Positions 31,044 through 44,038 of a stretch of DNA of 64,000 bases are shown one piece after another; positions within the stretch are counted from its first letter, which is position 1, and every line of letters begins with the position of its first letter. The position numbers and the translations under genes are program-made. Under the pieces are notes generated by a model. That model was not told the DNA's origin. It did no database searches and was given only the letters and a program-made list of their open reading frames with translations. This DNA is from Ziziphus jujuba (Eukaryota; Streptophyta; Magnoliopsida; Rosales; Rhamnaceae), in the NCBI RefSeq assembly GCF_031755915.1, contig NC_083388.1, positions 29,618,001 to 29,682,000 of the forward strand. Direction: 5' to 3'.

Positions 31044-31862
31044 TGTTACGAACCTAGGTTGACTTGCTTCTAAACCCGTATTATATTAGCCCGGATCGAA
31101 AAATTAAGTTCAAGTTCTTATGGTCACCTCAACCCTAATCAACTTGTGACTAGAAACCTCAGTATATGATGAAGATGCCACAATAGGTGATGAATGTCCT
31201 ACTAATAAGTCAAAACTAAAACACCCACTCTCTAACGGTGTCTTAGGTGTTCAAAGAGAACAAAGAAAATTCTTTCTCACAAGTATTTTCTGTAAAATAT
31301 TAAAGGTGTATTCTCATTGAAAAAAGAGACCTTAAATAGGCTAAAGTCATAAAACAATAAACCCTAACTTGCTAGGTAAAATTCGGCCCAAAGGAATTAG
31401 GAAACAAATGAGGCCGAATTTTTCATGCTTTCCTAAATGATTTTGGATCAATTAATTTCCTTATTTTGAATTAGGAGTTAAATAATTTACAATTGAAATA
31501 ATAAAATAATACCTTTCCCATGTTAATTTGTCCAGCAAAATAATTAAATGAAAACAAATTGAAAGCTAGTTTCCTAAAACAAAAAGTCAAACTTAAATTA
31601 GGAAATTAGTTGACTAGTTTGACAACTGAGCTATCTTTGATCAATTTTCACCATATAGGATTAATAATGATTTCCATACATTGCCCTTGATTGGAACAAA
31701 GAGAAAATGCCAAATCAACAAAATACAGCAAAGCCAGCGGCAAATACAGGAAAATCGATCAACAATTCCTTCCATGCATAAACGGCCTTCTGGGATGCTT
31801 TTGCTTCTACCTTGACTTGATTCCATGACCGCTTAGTCATATCAAGTGAATTCAAGAAGTGT
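31044..31862 (-). repeat. Partial 3' LTR of the diverged Ty3 element
   Basis: On the + strand it starts TGTTACGAACCTAGG and ends near TTCAAGAAGTG, where integrase sequence follows. The outer LTR end with the polypurine tract and pol C-terminal codons is deleted. Confidence 0.82.
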
Positions 31863-34130
31863 TGAAAAGGTCTATCCCCACGCGGCATAGGCTTGGACTT
31901 TCTTTGCTTGGGAAACCTTTCATTTCTTAAATGCAACCAATCCCAATCTCTAGGTTCAAAGACAACTTTAATCTGGCCTTGGCTAGCATTCCTTGCATAT
32001 TGCTCGGTCCTTCTCTCAATGTTTTCCTTTGTCTTTTCATGAATCTGCTTCACAAAATTAGCTTTTTGCTTGCCATCTAGATTAGAACATTCACTTAAAA
32101 GTAAGGGTGTTAAATCTAATGGAATGAAAGGATTAAAACCATAAACAATCTCAAATGGTGTATATTTAGTAGCTAAATGCAAAGATCTATTATAACCAAA
32201 TTCAACATGTGGCAAACATTCTTCCCATGTTCTTAAATTTATACTAATTAAAGCCCTTAACAATGCAGACAAAGTCCTATTTACTACTTCAGTTTGTCCA
32301 TCAGTTTATGGATGACAAGTAGTTGAAAATAAATGTTTAGTTTCTAACTTAGCCCACAAAGTTTTTCAAAAATAGCTTAAGAACTTAGCAGCCCTATTCA
32401 AAATAATAGTTCTAGGCATACCATGCAACCTCACAAGTTCATTAAAGAATAAGTTAGCAACATTAGATGCATCATTAGTTCTATAACATGCAATAAAATG
32501 TGCCATATTAGAAAATGTATCCACTACAACAAAAATTGAATCCTTACTTCCTAGGTAAGCCAAGAACAAAATCCATAGATAAATCTACCCAAGGAAAGGT
32601 TGGAATCGTCAAAGGATGATACAAACCATGCGACTTCAATTTAGACTTGGCTTTTATGCAATTCAAGCATCTTTCACATATTCTCTCCACATCTCTCCTC
32701 ATGTTAGGCCAATAAAAATGTTATTACAACACAGAAAAAGTTTTTAAAACACCAAAATGACCCATTAAACCACCATGATGACTTTCCCTCACTAACAATT
32801 CTCGAATGCTACAATTAGGCACATAAATTTGGTTTTCTCTAAACAAATATCCCTAAAAATTGTAAAATTTATTAAAGCCATGTTTTGTACAGTTCCTAAA
32901 TATTTCTCCAAAGTCACTATCATGCTCATAAAGTTCTTTCAATTGTTCAAATCCAAGCAATCTAGCATCTAAGGTAGAAAATAGTACATACCTTCGGGAT
33001 AATGCGTCGGCGACCACATTTTCCCTACGTCTTTTAAAGTTGATAACATAAGGAAAAGTTTCAATGAACTCAATCCACTTAGCATGCCTTTGGTTGAGCT
33101 TCCCTTGACCTTTAATGTGCTTCAGAGATTCATGATTCGTATGAATCACAAACTCCTTCGGCATTAAGTAAAGTTGCCATGTCTCTAAAACTCTCACCAA
33201 AGCATACATCTCTTTGTCATAGGTCGGGTAGTTTAGGGTAGCATCATTCAATTTACCACTAAAGTAGACTATGGGTCTTCCTTCTTACATTAAAATAGCT
33301 CCACTACCTACACCCGAAGCATCACATTCAATTTCAAAAGTTTTAGAAAAATTAGGCAAAACTAGTAAAGGTGCATTAGTTAATTTTTCTTTCAACAAAT
33401 TAAAAGATTTTTCCTTGTGCTTCCCCCGATTTGAAGCCAACATTCTTCTTTACAACTTCAGTCAAAGGTGCTGCGATGGTGCTAAAATCCTTGACAAATC
33501 TTCAGTAGAAATTAGCCAAACCATGAAAGCTCCTCACTTGGATAATAGAGGTAGGTTTCGGCCACTCTTGGATTGCTTTCACCTTGGATTGATCAACTTT
33601 AATTCTTGCAGTACTTACAATAAATCCTAGAAATACCAATTCATCTTTACAAAAATTACACTTTTTCATGTTAGCAAATAACCTTTCCTTCCTAAGAATA
33701 TTTAAAACTTGCCTAGGATGTCCTACATGCTCATCAAGGTTTCGACTGTACATTAAAATATCATCAAAATATACAACCATAAAATTACCAATAGATAGAC
33801 GCATGACATGATTCATTAATCTCATGAAAGTACTAAGTGCATTAGTTAAACCAAAAGGCATCATTAACCATTCATACAATCCATAGTTAGTTTTAAATGA
33901 GGTTTTCCATTCATCACCCTCTTTTATTCTAATTTGATGATATCCACTCCTAAGTTCTACTAAATATTTATGCACCATGTAATTCATCTAACATATCATC
34001 TATCCTAGGAATTGGATGTCTATATTTAATGGTAATATTATTTATGGCCCTACAATCTACACACATACACCGTGATCCATCTTTTTAGGTACTAACAAAA
34101 TAGGAACAGCACATGAACTCATGCTCTCAC
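31863..34130 (-). pseudogene. Diverged Ty3 pol: RT, RNase H, integrase in broken frames
   Basis: RT is seen at 33502-33987 with [29 protein letters not shown] and [11 protein letters not shown]. RNase H is at 32853-33251 ([25 protein letters not shown]). Integrase pieces lie at 32366-32569 ([14 protein letters not shown]) and 31863-32272 (HVEFGYNRSLHLATKYTPFE, then VFEPRDWDWLHL). At least four frameshifts and several stops separate these. The order and lengths otherwise match the family. Confidence 0.85.
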
Positions 34131-34137
34131 GAATATA

Positions 34138-34719
34138 TTATTTGTTAAGCAATTCTCTTACCTGCCTTTGTAGCTCCTTTGTCTCCTTGTGATTACTCCT
34201 ATATGCAGGCCTATTAGGAATTGCAGCTCCCAGCACAAGATTAATTTGATGCTCAATCCTTTGGATAAATGGTAATCCATTAGGGATTTCATCCGGAAAG
34301 ACATCTTCAAAATCTTCTAAAAGAGAAGAGATAGAACTTAGCCATTCAAGTTCTTTGGGATGAGCTTGATCATTTAAATAAACATATTTATAAAGCATGA
34401 CCAGCAAGGATTTATCACTCAAAAATGCCTTTTTAATTTCCCCAACACTAAGATAATTTTTTTTCTTTTTGTTCTCTTTTCTTTCCTTTTTAATTTCCCC
34501 AAAACTAAGATAATTTTTTTTCTTTTTATTCTCTTTTCTTTCTCTTTCTTTCCCACTCACAGCTTCCACTCTTCTACTCTCACTCTTGCCTTTTAACAAT
34601 TTTCTCTCACTCTCGACTTTCTCTATTGTTTTCACCTCATAATTGGGATTAGAATACTTACCTTGGATAGCAAGCTCAGCTTTGTTCTCATGGATAGATG
34701 GTGAAACAGTGGGTGCCAC
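34138..34719 (-). pseudogene. Diverged Ty3 linker before RT
   Basis: This open stretch encodes the Lys/Glu-rich linker and the start of the RT lead-in ([30 protein letters not shown]). It contains a 57-bp in-frame tandem duplication. The protease that should precede it is missing: the linker abuts gag near 34720-34745. Confidence 0.8.
34434..34547 (-). repeat. 57-bp in-frame tandem duplication in the linker
   Basis: Two copies begin at TAATTTCCCC (34434 and 34491 on the + strand). Each encodes a 19-residue unit ending NYLSFGEIKK or NYLSVGEIKK. Confidence 0.85.
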
Positions 34720-34731
34720 CTACATCTTTCC

Positions 34732-35646
34732 TTAAGCATATGGCATCCATATTTGATTTTCAATATTGATAGCCACATGAAGCATCTCCTCCAATTCTAC
34801 ATATTGTTGAAACTCCACTTGGTTGGCTATCTCGCGATTCAAACTATCTAAAAACCTTGCCATGGTTGCCTTACGATCCTCATTCATGCTCAATCTCATC
34901 ATGAGCATCTCCATCTCCTTGTAATAATCCTCAACGGTCCTACTACCTTGTGATAATGATTAGAGTCTTTGATGCAGCAACCAATGATATTGGGTCGGTA
35001 CAAATCTCTTCCTCATGGCTCCTTTCATTTGTCGCCAAGTAGTAATCAATTCATCACCAACTATCCTTCAGGTACTTTGCTCATTTGTCCACCATTGGAG
35101 TGCATAATGTCCAAACACCAAAGCTGCCAATTTAACCATCTTAGCCTCCGAATGGTTATGACAATAGAATATCATCTCCATCCGCTCCTCCCACTCTAAG
35201 TAAGCCTCCGGATCACTCTTTCCCATGAATGGTAGTATGCTAACCTTAATGTTTCCAAAGGCATTATCTTCTTCTCTACCTCGTCTCTCATGGGTTGCCC
35301 TTCCTTGGAGTGCAAAAATATCATCCAATTCTTCCTCTAGATTGTCTCCAAAATTATCTTCCTCAAATCCTACTCTAGGCCGACCATGACCTCCTCGTCC
35401 TTGACCTCAACCTCAATGTAATTCCACCCTTGGATTCGATCCACCTTGTGATGTTTCTAACATATCCATCCTTTGATCTAGTTGATCAAAATGAGCATTC
35501 ATCCTTTGAAGTTGTTCACAGACTACCATCATGTCAGTAGGTTCACCTTCAATTCCCGTTGCTCGAAAGTCACACTTGAACCTTACTGATTCTTCTTCAT
35601 TAATTCTAAATGAGCCATCTCCTCTTCTCATCTTTGAATTTGCCAT
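34732..35646 (-). pseudogene. Diverged Ty3 gag, truncated before the zinc knuckle
   Basis: Gag starts at the Met at 35646 (MANSKMRRGDGSFRINEEES). It shows [18 protein letters not shown] and [11 protein letters not shown] near 35070-35240 and [17 protein letters not shown] near 34880. Stops occur at about 35410 and 34960. The C terminus with the CCHC knuckle and the whole protease are deleted. Confidence 0.85.
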
Positions 35647-36508
35647 GTTAGTATAAACTTATCAACAAAACAGCAACAAAAAGCAAGCAAATACCAAGTG
35701 AATTGATAAAGTCTAGTCTCGGCCTAACTAACTAAAAATAAGGTAATTCAAAAAGTAATTTTTGAAATCAATAAGAAATGGCCAAGAATATTAAGAAACC
35801 AATAATTCAAGGATAAAATTTAGGAAAGAGATCCAAGCAACAAACAAGAACAATTTTGAAAAAAATATGAAATAGTTGTTGGTTGTAGTTCTGGTAATTA
35901 AGTCTTTGTATCAAATCCTTTACCAATTTTAATCCAAACAATTTTAGCACTTAAAGTTCAATTTTCCAGCAACCAAATATTGAATATACAGGAACAACTT
36001 AGCAACTCCAATAATTTTTCAGCAAACAAATTCAAACTCCAAACTTCAACTAAAAATTGCCTTTTACGATTTCTTTTTTTTATCTTCATCTTTTTTTTTT
36101 TTTTTTATCTACTCACAGAATATAAACACAACTATAGTAGCAAAAATCAACACCAAAAATTGCAATTCCTACACCAAAATTCCACCAAACCCAAGATTAC
36201 AAACTCCTCTTTTTATTTATTTATTTGAATATATGAATGCAACTAATTAAGATTAAAATAGCAAATAAAAATCAACAATAAACCAAATCAATAAGAACAA
36301 TGACGAAAAACAACTAACAAACTATGAAGCAAAATACGGTAAAACAAGGAAACCTAATTTGACTAGGAAATTTTTTTTTTTTTAATGCAGAATGTGTACG
36401 AACTAAGAACAATCTTAACCTAATGCAAAAATTGCCGATTAACACAAAACAAAAATATAACACATAAGATAGATCAAATATGAACAAAAATTCAGCTCAT
36501 ATACCAAA
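35647..36508 (-). other. Leader and degenerate primer site of the diverged Ty3 element
   Basis: The leader has T-rich tracts near 36070-36105 and 36368. The bases next to the LTR read TTTGGTATATGAGC on the - strand, a damaged version of TTTGGTATCAGAGC. Confidence 0.75.
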
Positions 36509-37477
36509 TGTTATGATCCTAGGTCGATTTGCTCTTAAACCTGGCTTATATAGGCCCAGATCGAAAAATTAAGTTCAAGTTCTTATGGTCACCTTAACCC
36601 CTAATCAACCTATAACTAGAAACCTTGCTATATGATGAAGATGCCACAATAGGTGATGGATGTTGTATTGATAAGTCAAAACTAAAACACTCACTCTCTA
36701 ATGGTGTTTTAGGTCTTCAAACAGAGCAAAGAGAATTCTTGCTCACAAGTATTTTATGTTAAATATTCAAGGTGCATTCTCATTGAAAAATCAGCCTGTA
36801 AATAGGCTAAAGTCACAAAATAATAAACCCTAACTTGCTAGGTAAAATTCGGCCCCAAAGGAATTAGTAAACAAAGGTGGCTGAATTTTTAATGCTTTCC
36901 TAAACTAATTTTGATTAATTAATTCCCTTATTTTGAATTAGAAATTAATTAATTTATAATTGAAATTATAAAATAATAACTTTCCTAAGTTAATTTTTCC
37001 AGTAAAATAATTAAATAAAAGCTAGTTTCCTAAAATGAAAAGTCAGACTCAATTTAGGAAACTAGTTGACTAGTTTGACAACTAAGCTATCTTTGATCAA
37101 TTTTCAGCTTGTAAAGGGTCCAAATTACCTCCCATATGCCATGTAGGATACCAAATAGGATTAGTAATGATTCTCATATGTTGCCCTTGATTGGAACAAA
37201 GAGAAAATGCCAAATCAACAAAATATAGCAAAGTCAATGGCAAATACAGCAAAACATGCCAACAATTCCTTCCATGCGCAAATGGCCTTCTTGGATGCTT
37301 TTACTTCTGCCTTGACTTGATTCCATGACCTGTTAGTCATATCAAGTACGTTCAAGAAGTGTGGAACCTATTCCATGATGCCTGGAGTCCATAAATGTAG
37401 TAAAACAGCTACTTGGGTCCAACTCGACCTCCACTATTTGGATGCATAAAATGATGGAATTTGGTGTAGGTTTATGT
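36509..37477 (-). repeat. 5' LTR of the diverged Ty3 element, outer end lost
   Basis: On the + strand it begins TGTTATGATCCTAGG and matches 31044-31862. It continues into the outer LTR region and is cut by the copia LTR terminus at 37478. Confidence 0.82.
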
Positions 37478-37665
37478 TGTTGTGCCCTAGAGCACAATCA
37501 TTCAAAGTGTTAGTCAAGAATGATTGTTGTTGGTTCTTGGTTCTTGATTTTGTTTTTTTTTTTTTTTTGGTTTGTTAAGGCTTTGTTTCTGGTTTTAATG
37601 GAGGTTTAGGGTTCTTGAGAAGGTTGTTAGATTTTGGGAAGAAGAAGAAAACAAATGTAGTAGTT

Positions 37666-37698
<33 letters not shown>

Positions 37699-38469
37699 CC
37701 AAAATTGTTGTTTTTTCAAAATTTTTGAATATTACTTCCTCAACGTTTTCATTGCAATTTTCATACTTTTAAATACATCAAAAAGATAATAAGACATGCT
37801 GCCATATTGAGCAATAAATACAAAAGCATTAAAAGTAACCAACCAAGCCAAACTACCTCAACTAACTCTAATCAATGTGCTGGGCATGCAAGAAACCTTC
37901 TTTAATGGGCAGTTCAGCTTGTCTAAGGCATCTGAATTTGAAAACCAGCTCTATTTGACTTAAAAATTGGAGGTAAGACTTTTTGAATATTAAACTGTGT
38001 TCTAGCCAAAAATCAGATAAAACAAAGTCCATTTACCCATTCAAAAATAATCAAACCCGAGGCAATTTTGTCCAGATTTCTGGGCAACAAAACTGCACAA
38101 GGGTCAGATTGTTTAGGGCTTAACACAGCCTTCCCAGCTCCAAATTGGGCCATTATTTTTGGTGCTGCTTCCTCTGTGTTTCTAGTTTATTATATCCAAA
38201 ATTCAGATCCAAATCCCAAACCTTCATCAAACGGATCCAAGGAAGTGGACTTATGTTGCTGGAAATACAATTCCAGCAACTAGACAAAAAGCCCCTAAGC
38301 TTAGTTAATGAGCTTAGGGCATTACAAAAAGGATATTATTCTTAAATATTAAGAGATAAAATAAAATGCATAAACATAAATAATGTTTGGTCTTTGATGT
38401 TACAAGATAAAGAGTGCGAGTGTAACCGAACTACCTTGCACATTGTAGCAAGATCACCACATTTCAACA
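37478..38469 (-). repeat. 3' LTR of the copia element (992 bp)
   Basis: On the - strand it begins TGTTGAAATGTGG and ends GGGCACAACA. It starts inside the last codons of pol and contains a GA microsatellite at 37666-37698. Confidence 0.82.
37666..37698 (+). repeat. (GA)n microsatellite in the copia LTR
   Basis: GA units with one AA interruption. Confidence 0.95.
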
Positions 38470-39986
38470 CTCCTCCTTGGTGTTCTTGCCTGAAATATTG
38501 AGAAGCTTCCTCAAGGTCTCAAATCTTGCTTTTGGAAGTGGCTTGGTGAAGAAATCTGCAAGGTTATCTTCGGTCTTGATATATTCCAAGCTTACTTCTC
38601 CATTTCCTTCAAACTCCCTCAAAGAGTGATACTTCACCGATATGTGTTTTGTCCTTCCATGTTGAACGGGGTTCTTGGCTATTGATATGGCTGAAGTGTT
38701 GTCACATTTAATGATGGTTGAACCCTCTTAAGGATAACCAAGGCCCTCCAATAATTTCCTAAGCCAAATGCATTGATTTGCACATGAAGAGCAAGCAATG
38801 TACTCGGCTTCGGCGGTGCTTTAAGCGGTTGTTGCTTGCTTCTTTGCATTCCATGAGAATGGTCCACTACCAAGTGAGAAAAGATACCCCGAAGTGCTCC
38901 TCATATCATCCAAGAATCCAGCCCAATCACTATCCGAGTAGGCCATTAATCTCATCACATCTTGCCTATCATACCAAACTCCAAAGTCTTGTGTCCCTTT
39001 TAAGTATCTAAGAATTCTTTTGGCACCTACAAAATGATTTTGGGATGGTGCTTGCATATATCTAGAAAAAACACATGTGGCATGCATAATATACAGTCTT
39101 GATGAACATACATAGAGCAAACTTCCTATCATGCTTCTATATAGGGTCGGGTTTACCTTTGGTGTGCCATCATTCTTCTTGTATTTGTCTCCTTGGCTCA
39201 TTGGTGTTAACATTGGCTTGCATTCATCAAGGTTGAAATTTTTCAAAAGATCTTTGATGTATTTCTTTTGAGATATGAAGACACCCCTAGAGCATTGCAT
39301 CACTTCCACTCCAAGGAAGTAATTCATTTCACCAAGGCTTAACATGTCAAACTCCTTTTCAAGTTCATTTTTCAAAACTTCCACATTCTTTCATTTTCAT
39401 CGATGACCAACAAATCATCCACATAGAGTGAGATAACAATCATGCCTTCTTCATTCCTTATGTATAGTGTTGGCTCATTTGAACTCCTCCTAAAGCCTTG
39501 GTAGATCAAGTAACCAGCAATCTTGCCATACCAAGCCCTCTGTGCTTGTTTTAACCCGTAACGTGCCTTGTGTAAATGGTAGACTTTGTCCTCATGTCCT
39601 TGAACAATGAAGCCCTCGGGTTGCTTGACATAAACCTCCTCTTGAAGCACACCATTCAAGAAAGCCGACTTTACATGAAGGTGGTACACCTTCCATGACA
39701 TTGAGGCCGAGATGGATAGGATGAGCCTTATGGTCTCCATTCTTGCAACCGGTTCAAAAGTCTCTCCATAATCTACACCCATTTGTTGTGCATAGCCTTT
39801 TGCCATAAGTCTTGCCTTGTGCTTGCATATTGTTCCATCCGGGTTGAACTTGGTCTTAAAGATCCACTTTACACCAATTGGTTTCTTGTTTTTAGGTTTA
39901 GAAACCAAAGACCAAGTTTCATTCTTTTCTATCGTATCCATTTTGGTTTGCATGGCCTCTATCCACTCTTTCTTTTGCATAGCTTC
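38464..39986 (-). pseudogene. Copia RT and RNase H
   Basis: RT begins at the join ([20 protein letters not shown]) and has KWIFKTKFNPDG, HVKSAFLNGVLQEEVYV, YGLKQAQRAWY and LYVDDLLVI. A frameshift near 39380 leads to LGEMNYFLGVEV, then YSDSDWAGFLDD. Two TAA stops in place of Gln lie near 38820 and 38728 within RNase H. The stop of pol, TGA at 38464-38466, lies inside the first six bases of the LTR. Dead by these breaks. Confidence 0.88.
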
Positions 39987-42900
39987 TTGAGCTTTCCTTG
40001 ACCTTTGATATGCTTCAAAGACTCATGATCCATATGAATCACAAACTCCTTTGGCATGAGATAATGCTGCAACGTCTCCAAAGCCCTCACCAAAGCATAC
40101 ATCTCCTTGTCATAAGTTGGGTAGTTTAGGGCAGCTCCATTTAATTTTTCACTAAAGTAGGCTATGGGTCTTCCTTCTTGCATTAAGACAGCTCCAATAC
40201 CTACACCCGAAGCATCACACTCAATTTCAAAAGTCTTAGAAAAATTTCGCAAAACTAACAAAGGTGCATTACACAATTTTTCATTCAACAAATTAAAAGA
40301 CTTTTCTTGTACTTCCCCCCATTTAAAGCCGACATTCTTCTTGACAACTTCATTTAATGGTGCTGCTATGGTACTAAAATCGTTTACAAATCTTCTATAA
40401 AAGCTTGCCAAGCCATGAAAGCTCCTCACTTGGGTGATAGAAGTAGGAACCGGCCACTCTTGAATTGCTTTCACCTTAGCTTGGTCAACTTTGATTCCTG
40501 CAACACTTACTACAAAACCTAGAAACACAAGCTCTTCTTTGCAAAATTCACATTTTTTAATGTTAGTAAACAATCTTTCCTTTCTAAGAACTTGCAAAAC
40601 TTGCCTAATTTGATCCACATGGTCATCCAAGTTTCGGCTATATATTAGAATGTCATCAAAATAAACAACCACAAATTTACCAATAAATGGACACATTACA
40701 TGATTCATAAGCCTCATAAAAGTACTAGGTGCATTGGATAATCCAAAAGGTATAACCAACCATTCATACAGCCCATATTTAGTTTTCAATGTGGTTTTCC
40801 ATTCATCACTTTCCTTCATCCTAATTTGATGATAACCACTCCTAAGATCAATTTTTGTAAACATGCAAGCACCATGCAACTCATCAAGCATATCATCTAG
40901 TCTAGGAATGGGATGCCTATATTTGATGGTAATGTTATTTATAGCCCTACAATCAACACACATTCTCCAAGAACCATCCTTTTTAGGTACCAACAAAATA
41001 GGAACAGCACATGGACTTAAACTCTCACGAATGTATCCTTTATCAAGCAAATCACTTACCTGTTTTTGCAGCTCCTTTGTTTCTTCGAGATTGCTCCTAT
41101 AAGCTGGTCTATTTGGTATGGCAGCTCCTGGAACAAAGTCAATTTGATGTTCTATCCCTTTTATAGGTGGTAGTCCACTTGGAATTTCATTTGGGAAGAC
41201 ATCTCCAAATTCCTTCAAAAGAGAAATCATTGAACTTGGCAATTCAAGTTCTTCAAAGTTAGTTTGATCATTAAAATAATTTTCTTTATAAATCATGAAC
41301 AGCAAAGGTTTCTTGCACTCAATAACCTTATTAATATCCCCTAAACTCAAATAAAATTTGCTACTTAACCTTTCTTTTCTTTCTTTTTCTCCTTTTCCCT
41401 TGGATTGGCGCAAACCTTCAGATTTTCCTTCCTTCTCCAAGCTCTAGGGTTTGTCGCTTTCTTTCCCCTCCCTTTCGGCTTTTCCTTGATCTTTCCACTC
41501 AATATGAGCCTTAGAAACCTTACCTTGATGAGTAACCTCATTCTTATCTTCTTGAAAGATTGGTGAAGCCGTTGGTTCCATACTTACTTTTTCCTTGAGC
41601 TTTTCGGCTTCTCTCTTTTTTTGCATTTGTAATTGGTCTTTATAAACCTCTTTAGGAGATAATGGTTCCAGCTTGACCTTCTTCCCTTTAAACCTGAAAA
41701 CAATACTATTTTCTTGACCAAAATGAGTAGCATCTTTGTCAAATTGTCATGGTCTACCTAGTAGTATATGTCCAGCAATCATGGGAACAATATCACATAA
41801 GACTACATCCTCATATCTACCTATGCTAAATTTTACTTTGGCTTGTTTATTTACCCTCATCTCACCACTATCATTTAAGCATTGCAACCTATAGGGTTCT
41901 GGATGTTTAATTGTTTTCAAGCCTAATCTATCAACTACAAGATTACTTATCACATTGGTACAACTCCCACTATCTATAATCATGCTACAAATTTTACCTT
42001 GTATTTCGCAGCGAGTGTGGAAGATGTTTTCGCTTTGTATCTGCTCTTCATCTTTGTAGATAGTAAGTACTCTCCTTGAAACCAAGCTCAACTCGGCATT
42101 AGATGTATCAACAGGTTCAGCTTCATCTTCATTGCAATCCTCCTCTTGCTCGGTTTCAACTTCACTTTCTTCACTTGCAGATTCCAGCTCACCGTCACCC
42201 TTTAATACCATGATTCTTCTATTTGGGCATTGGCTGGCTATGTGTCCTCTTCCTTGGCACTTAAAACAAATTATTTCTCTGGATTTTTTAGGTTTAGGAT
42301 CAGATTTTATCTCACCTTTAATTGCTTGGGCAGATTCGGTTTTAAGTTCCCTTCTTGGCCGGTTAGTAGCTTATTCACCAAGCTTCGGCTTCAGCTTGCT
42401 TTCATAAGTGGAATTGTTTTTCCAGCCACTTGAACTTGCCCTTCCACTACTAGAAACTCCTCCAAACCATGTGCCAACACCCCTCCTCTTGAATTGGTTC
42501 TCAAGCTTAATTGCTACATGTAGCATCTCCTCCAATTCCAAGTATTGTTGTAATTCAAGCTGGTTTGGAATGTCACGGTTCAAACCACCAAGAAATCTCG
42601 CCATTGTTGCCTCCCTATCCTCATTCATATTCAGCCTCATCATTAACATCTCCATCTCTTTGTAATAATCCTCCACGGACCTACTTCCTTGAGACAATGA
42701 TTGAAGCCTTTGATGCAGCAATCTATGGTAATGGGATGGCACAAACCGCTTTCTCATGGTTCCTTTCATTTGTCGCCATGTTGTAATCAAGTCATCACCA
42801 ACTCTCCTTTGGGTGCTTTGCTCATTGGTCCACCATTGGAGTGCATAATGTCCAAACTCCATTGCTGCCAACTTCACCTTCTTACCTTCCGAATAGTTGT

Positions 42901-43411
42901 GGCAGTCAAAAATCATCTCCATTTTTTCTTCCCACTCCAAATAAGCTTCGGGATCACTTTTACCCATAAAAGGTGGGATGTTAACCTTGATATTTCCCAA
43001 ATCATCATCTGTATCTTCCCTCTTATTTCTTCCACGGCCAGCTTTATCTTGAACAGCAAAAGTTTCGTCCATACCTTCTTCAAAGTCTCCACCAAATGGC
43101 TCCTCATTAAATTCCTCTCTCGGTCTCTCGTGACCTCCTCATCCTCGGCCTCGTCTTTCATGGAATTCTTGCCTATTTCTTGTGTTCGGAATTCCTTGGG
43201 AAACTTCTATCCTTTCCATCCTTTGATTCACATGCTCAACTTGAACACTAACCCGCTGTATTGACTCCAAAATAGCTCTCATGTCTACTTGGTCTCCACT
43301 CCCGGTAGCTCGGGCATCGCCATGGAATGCTACGGACTCCTCCTCATTGATCCTCAAAGGTGGATCTCCTCTCCTCATTCTTGATTCTGTCATGTTAGTA
43401 TAATAATGCAA
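39987..43411 (-). pseudogene. Ty3 gag-protease-RT-RNase H, one frame with four stops
   Basis: Gag starts at 43411 (MHYYTNMTESRMRRGDPPL; the family Met is the one before TESRM). All blocks from gag to RNase H lie in one frame with no frameshift. The breaks are TGA at 43139 (from an Arg codon), TAA at 42371, TGA at 41747 (from Trp) and TAG at 41444. Gag core, CCHC knuckle (near 42250), [10 protein letters not shown] protease, RT with YFDDILIYS and RNase H with [13 protein letters not shown] are all recognisable. RT itself (39987-41440) is open for nearly 490 codons. Confidence 0.88.
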
Positions 43412-44038
43412 TAAAAATAAAATAGGACCTTACCAATTTCACTCCCTTCCGTGTTTCACTCAAATGAGAACTCGACACTCGTGTTTCCACACTTGTTTCG
43501 GCTTTTTACCCTCTTTTAAGCTCACACACTCTTGCCTTTTTCCACTAAATGAATTATCTCAAAGTTCTAACTAAAACACCCACACAACAGCAATTAGATC
43601 ACTAGTATGTTTTAATTAAACTTATCAACAAAACAGAAAGCAAAAGGTAGGCAATACCAAAAGAATCCAACAAATCCTAATTTTTTTTTTCGGCTTTCTA
43701 GACAAGAAAACACATAAAATAATGGGAAAATGTTGGAATTTTTTAAAACTGCATCAGATGGTAGTAGATTATGAGTTCAAGAATAAAATTCCAGAAAAGA
43801 AATTCAAATACGAACAAGAATCAAAGAGAACAAAAATATAGAATAGTTGTTGGTTGTTGTTCTTTGTAATTCAAGTTTTTGTATCAAATCCTTTAACTAA
43901 TTTTAATCCAAATAATTTAGCACTCAAACTAAAATATCCAGCAGCAGTTACAAAAAACATTTCCAGCAACAAACTTCAACACCAATTTTCAACAAACTGA
44001 TATATATATGTCTTCAACCGAGCTAACTTATGTCTACC
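43412..44038 (-). other. Leader of the truncated Ty3 element
   Basis: It matches other leaders up to about 44010. The last 28 bases next to the copia LTR (GTCTTCAACC...CTACC) do not match them and are of unknown origin. The leader open frame seen in other copies is frameshifted here near 43865. Confidence 0.7.

Larger units (their letters stand above)
31044..37477 (-). mobile_element. Older, diverged Ty3/gypsy element, near full length
   Basis: This - strand element has a partial 3' LTR (31044-31862), integrase, RNase H, RT, linker, gag, leader, a degenerate primer site and a 5' LTR (36509-37477) cut by the copia LTR at 37478. The LTRs begin TGTTACGAACC/TGTTATGATCC instead of TGATACG and differ widely from the main family, so this is a related subfamily. 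The protease and zinc knuckle are deleted and many frames are broken. Confidence 0.85.
37478..39986 (-). mobile_element. Truncated Ty1/copia element (3' half and LTR)
   Basis: The - strand order is RT, RNase H, then an LTR of 992 bp. The 5' half (gag, protease, integrase and the 5' LTR) is missing: RT coding sequence joins Ty3 RNase H at about 39986 within a shared AGCTCAA-like stretch. It is related to, but distinct from, the copia at 44.0-46.8 kb. Confidence 0.88.
39987..44038 (-). mobile_element. Truncated Ty3/gypsy element (leader to RNase H)
   Basis: The family matches that at 1837-7792. RNase H is cut by the copia at 39986 and the leader is cut near 44010-44038 by another copia LTR. 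Both LTRs are lost. It lies head-to-head with the + strand element that starts at 46808. Confidence 0.87.

Noticed and set aside
38068..38345. Small + strand frames near 38.1-38.3 kb
   Set aside because: They lie within the copia LTR and show no protein similarity.
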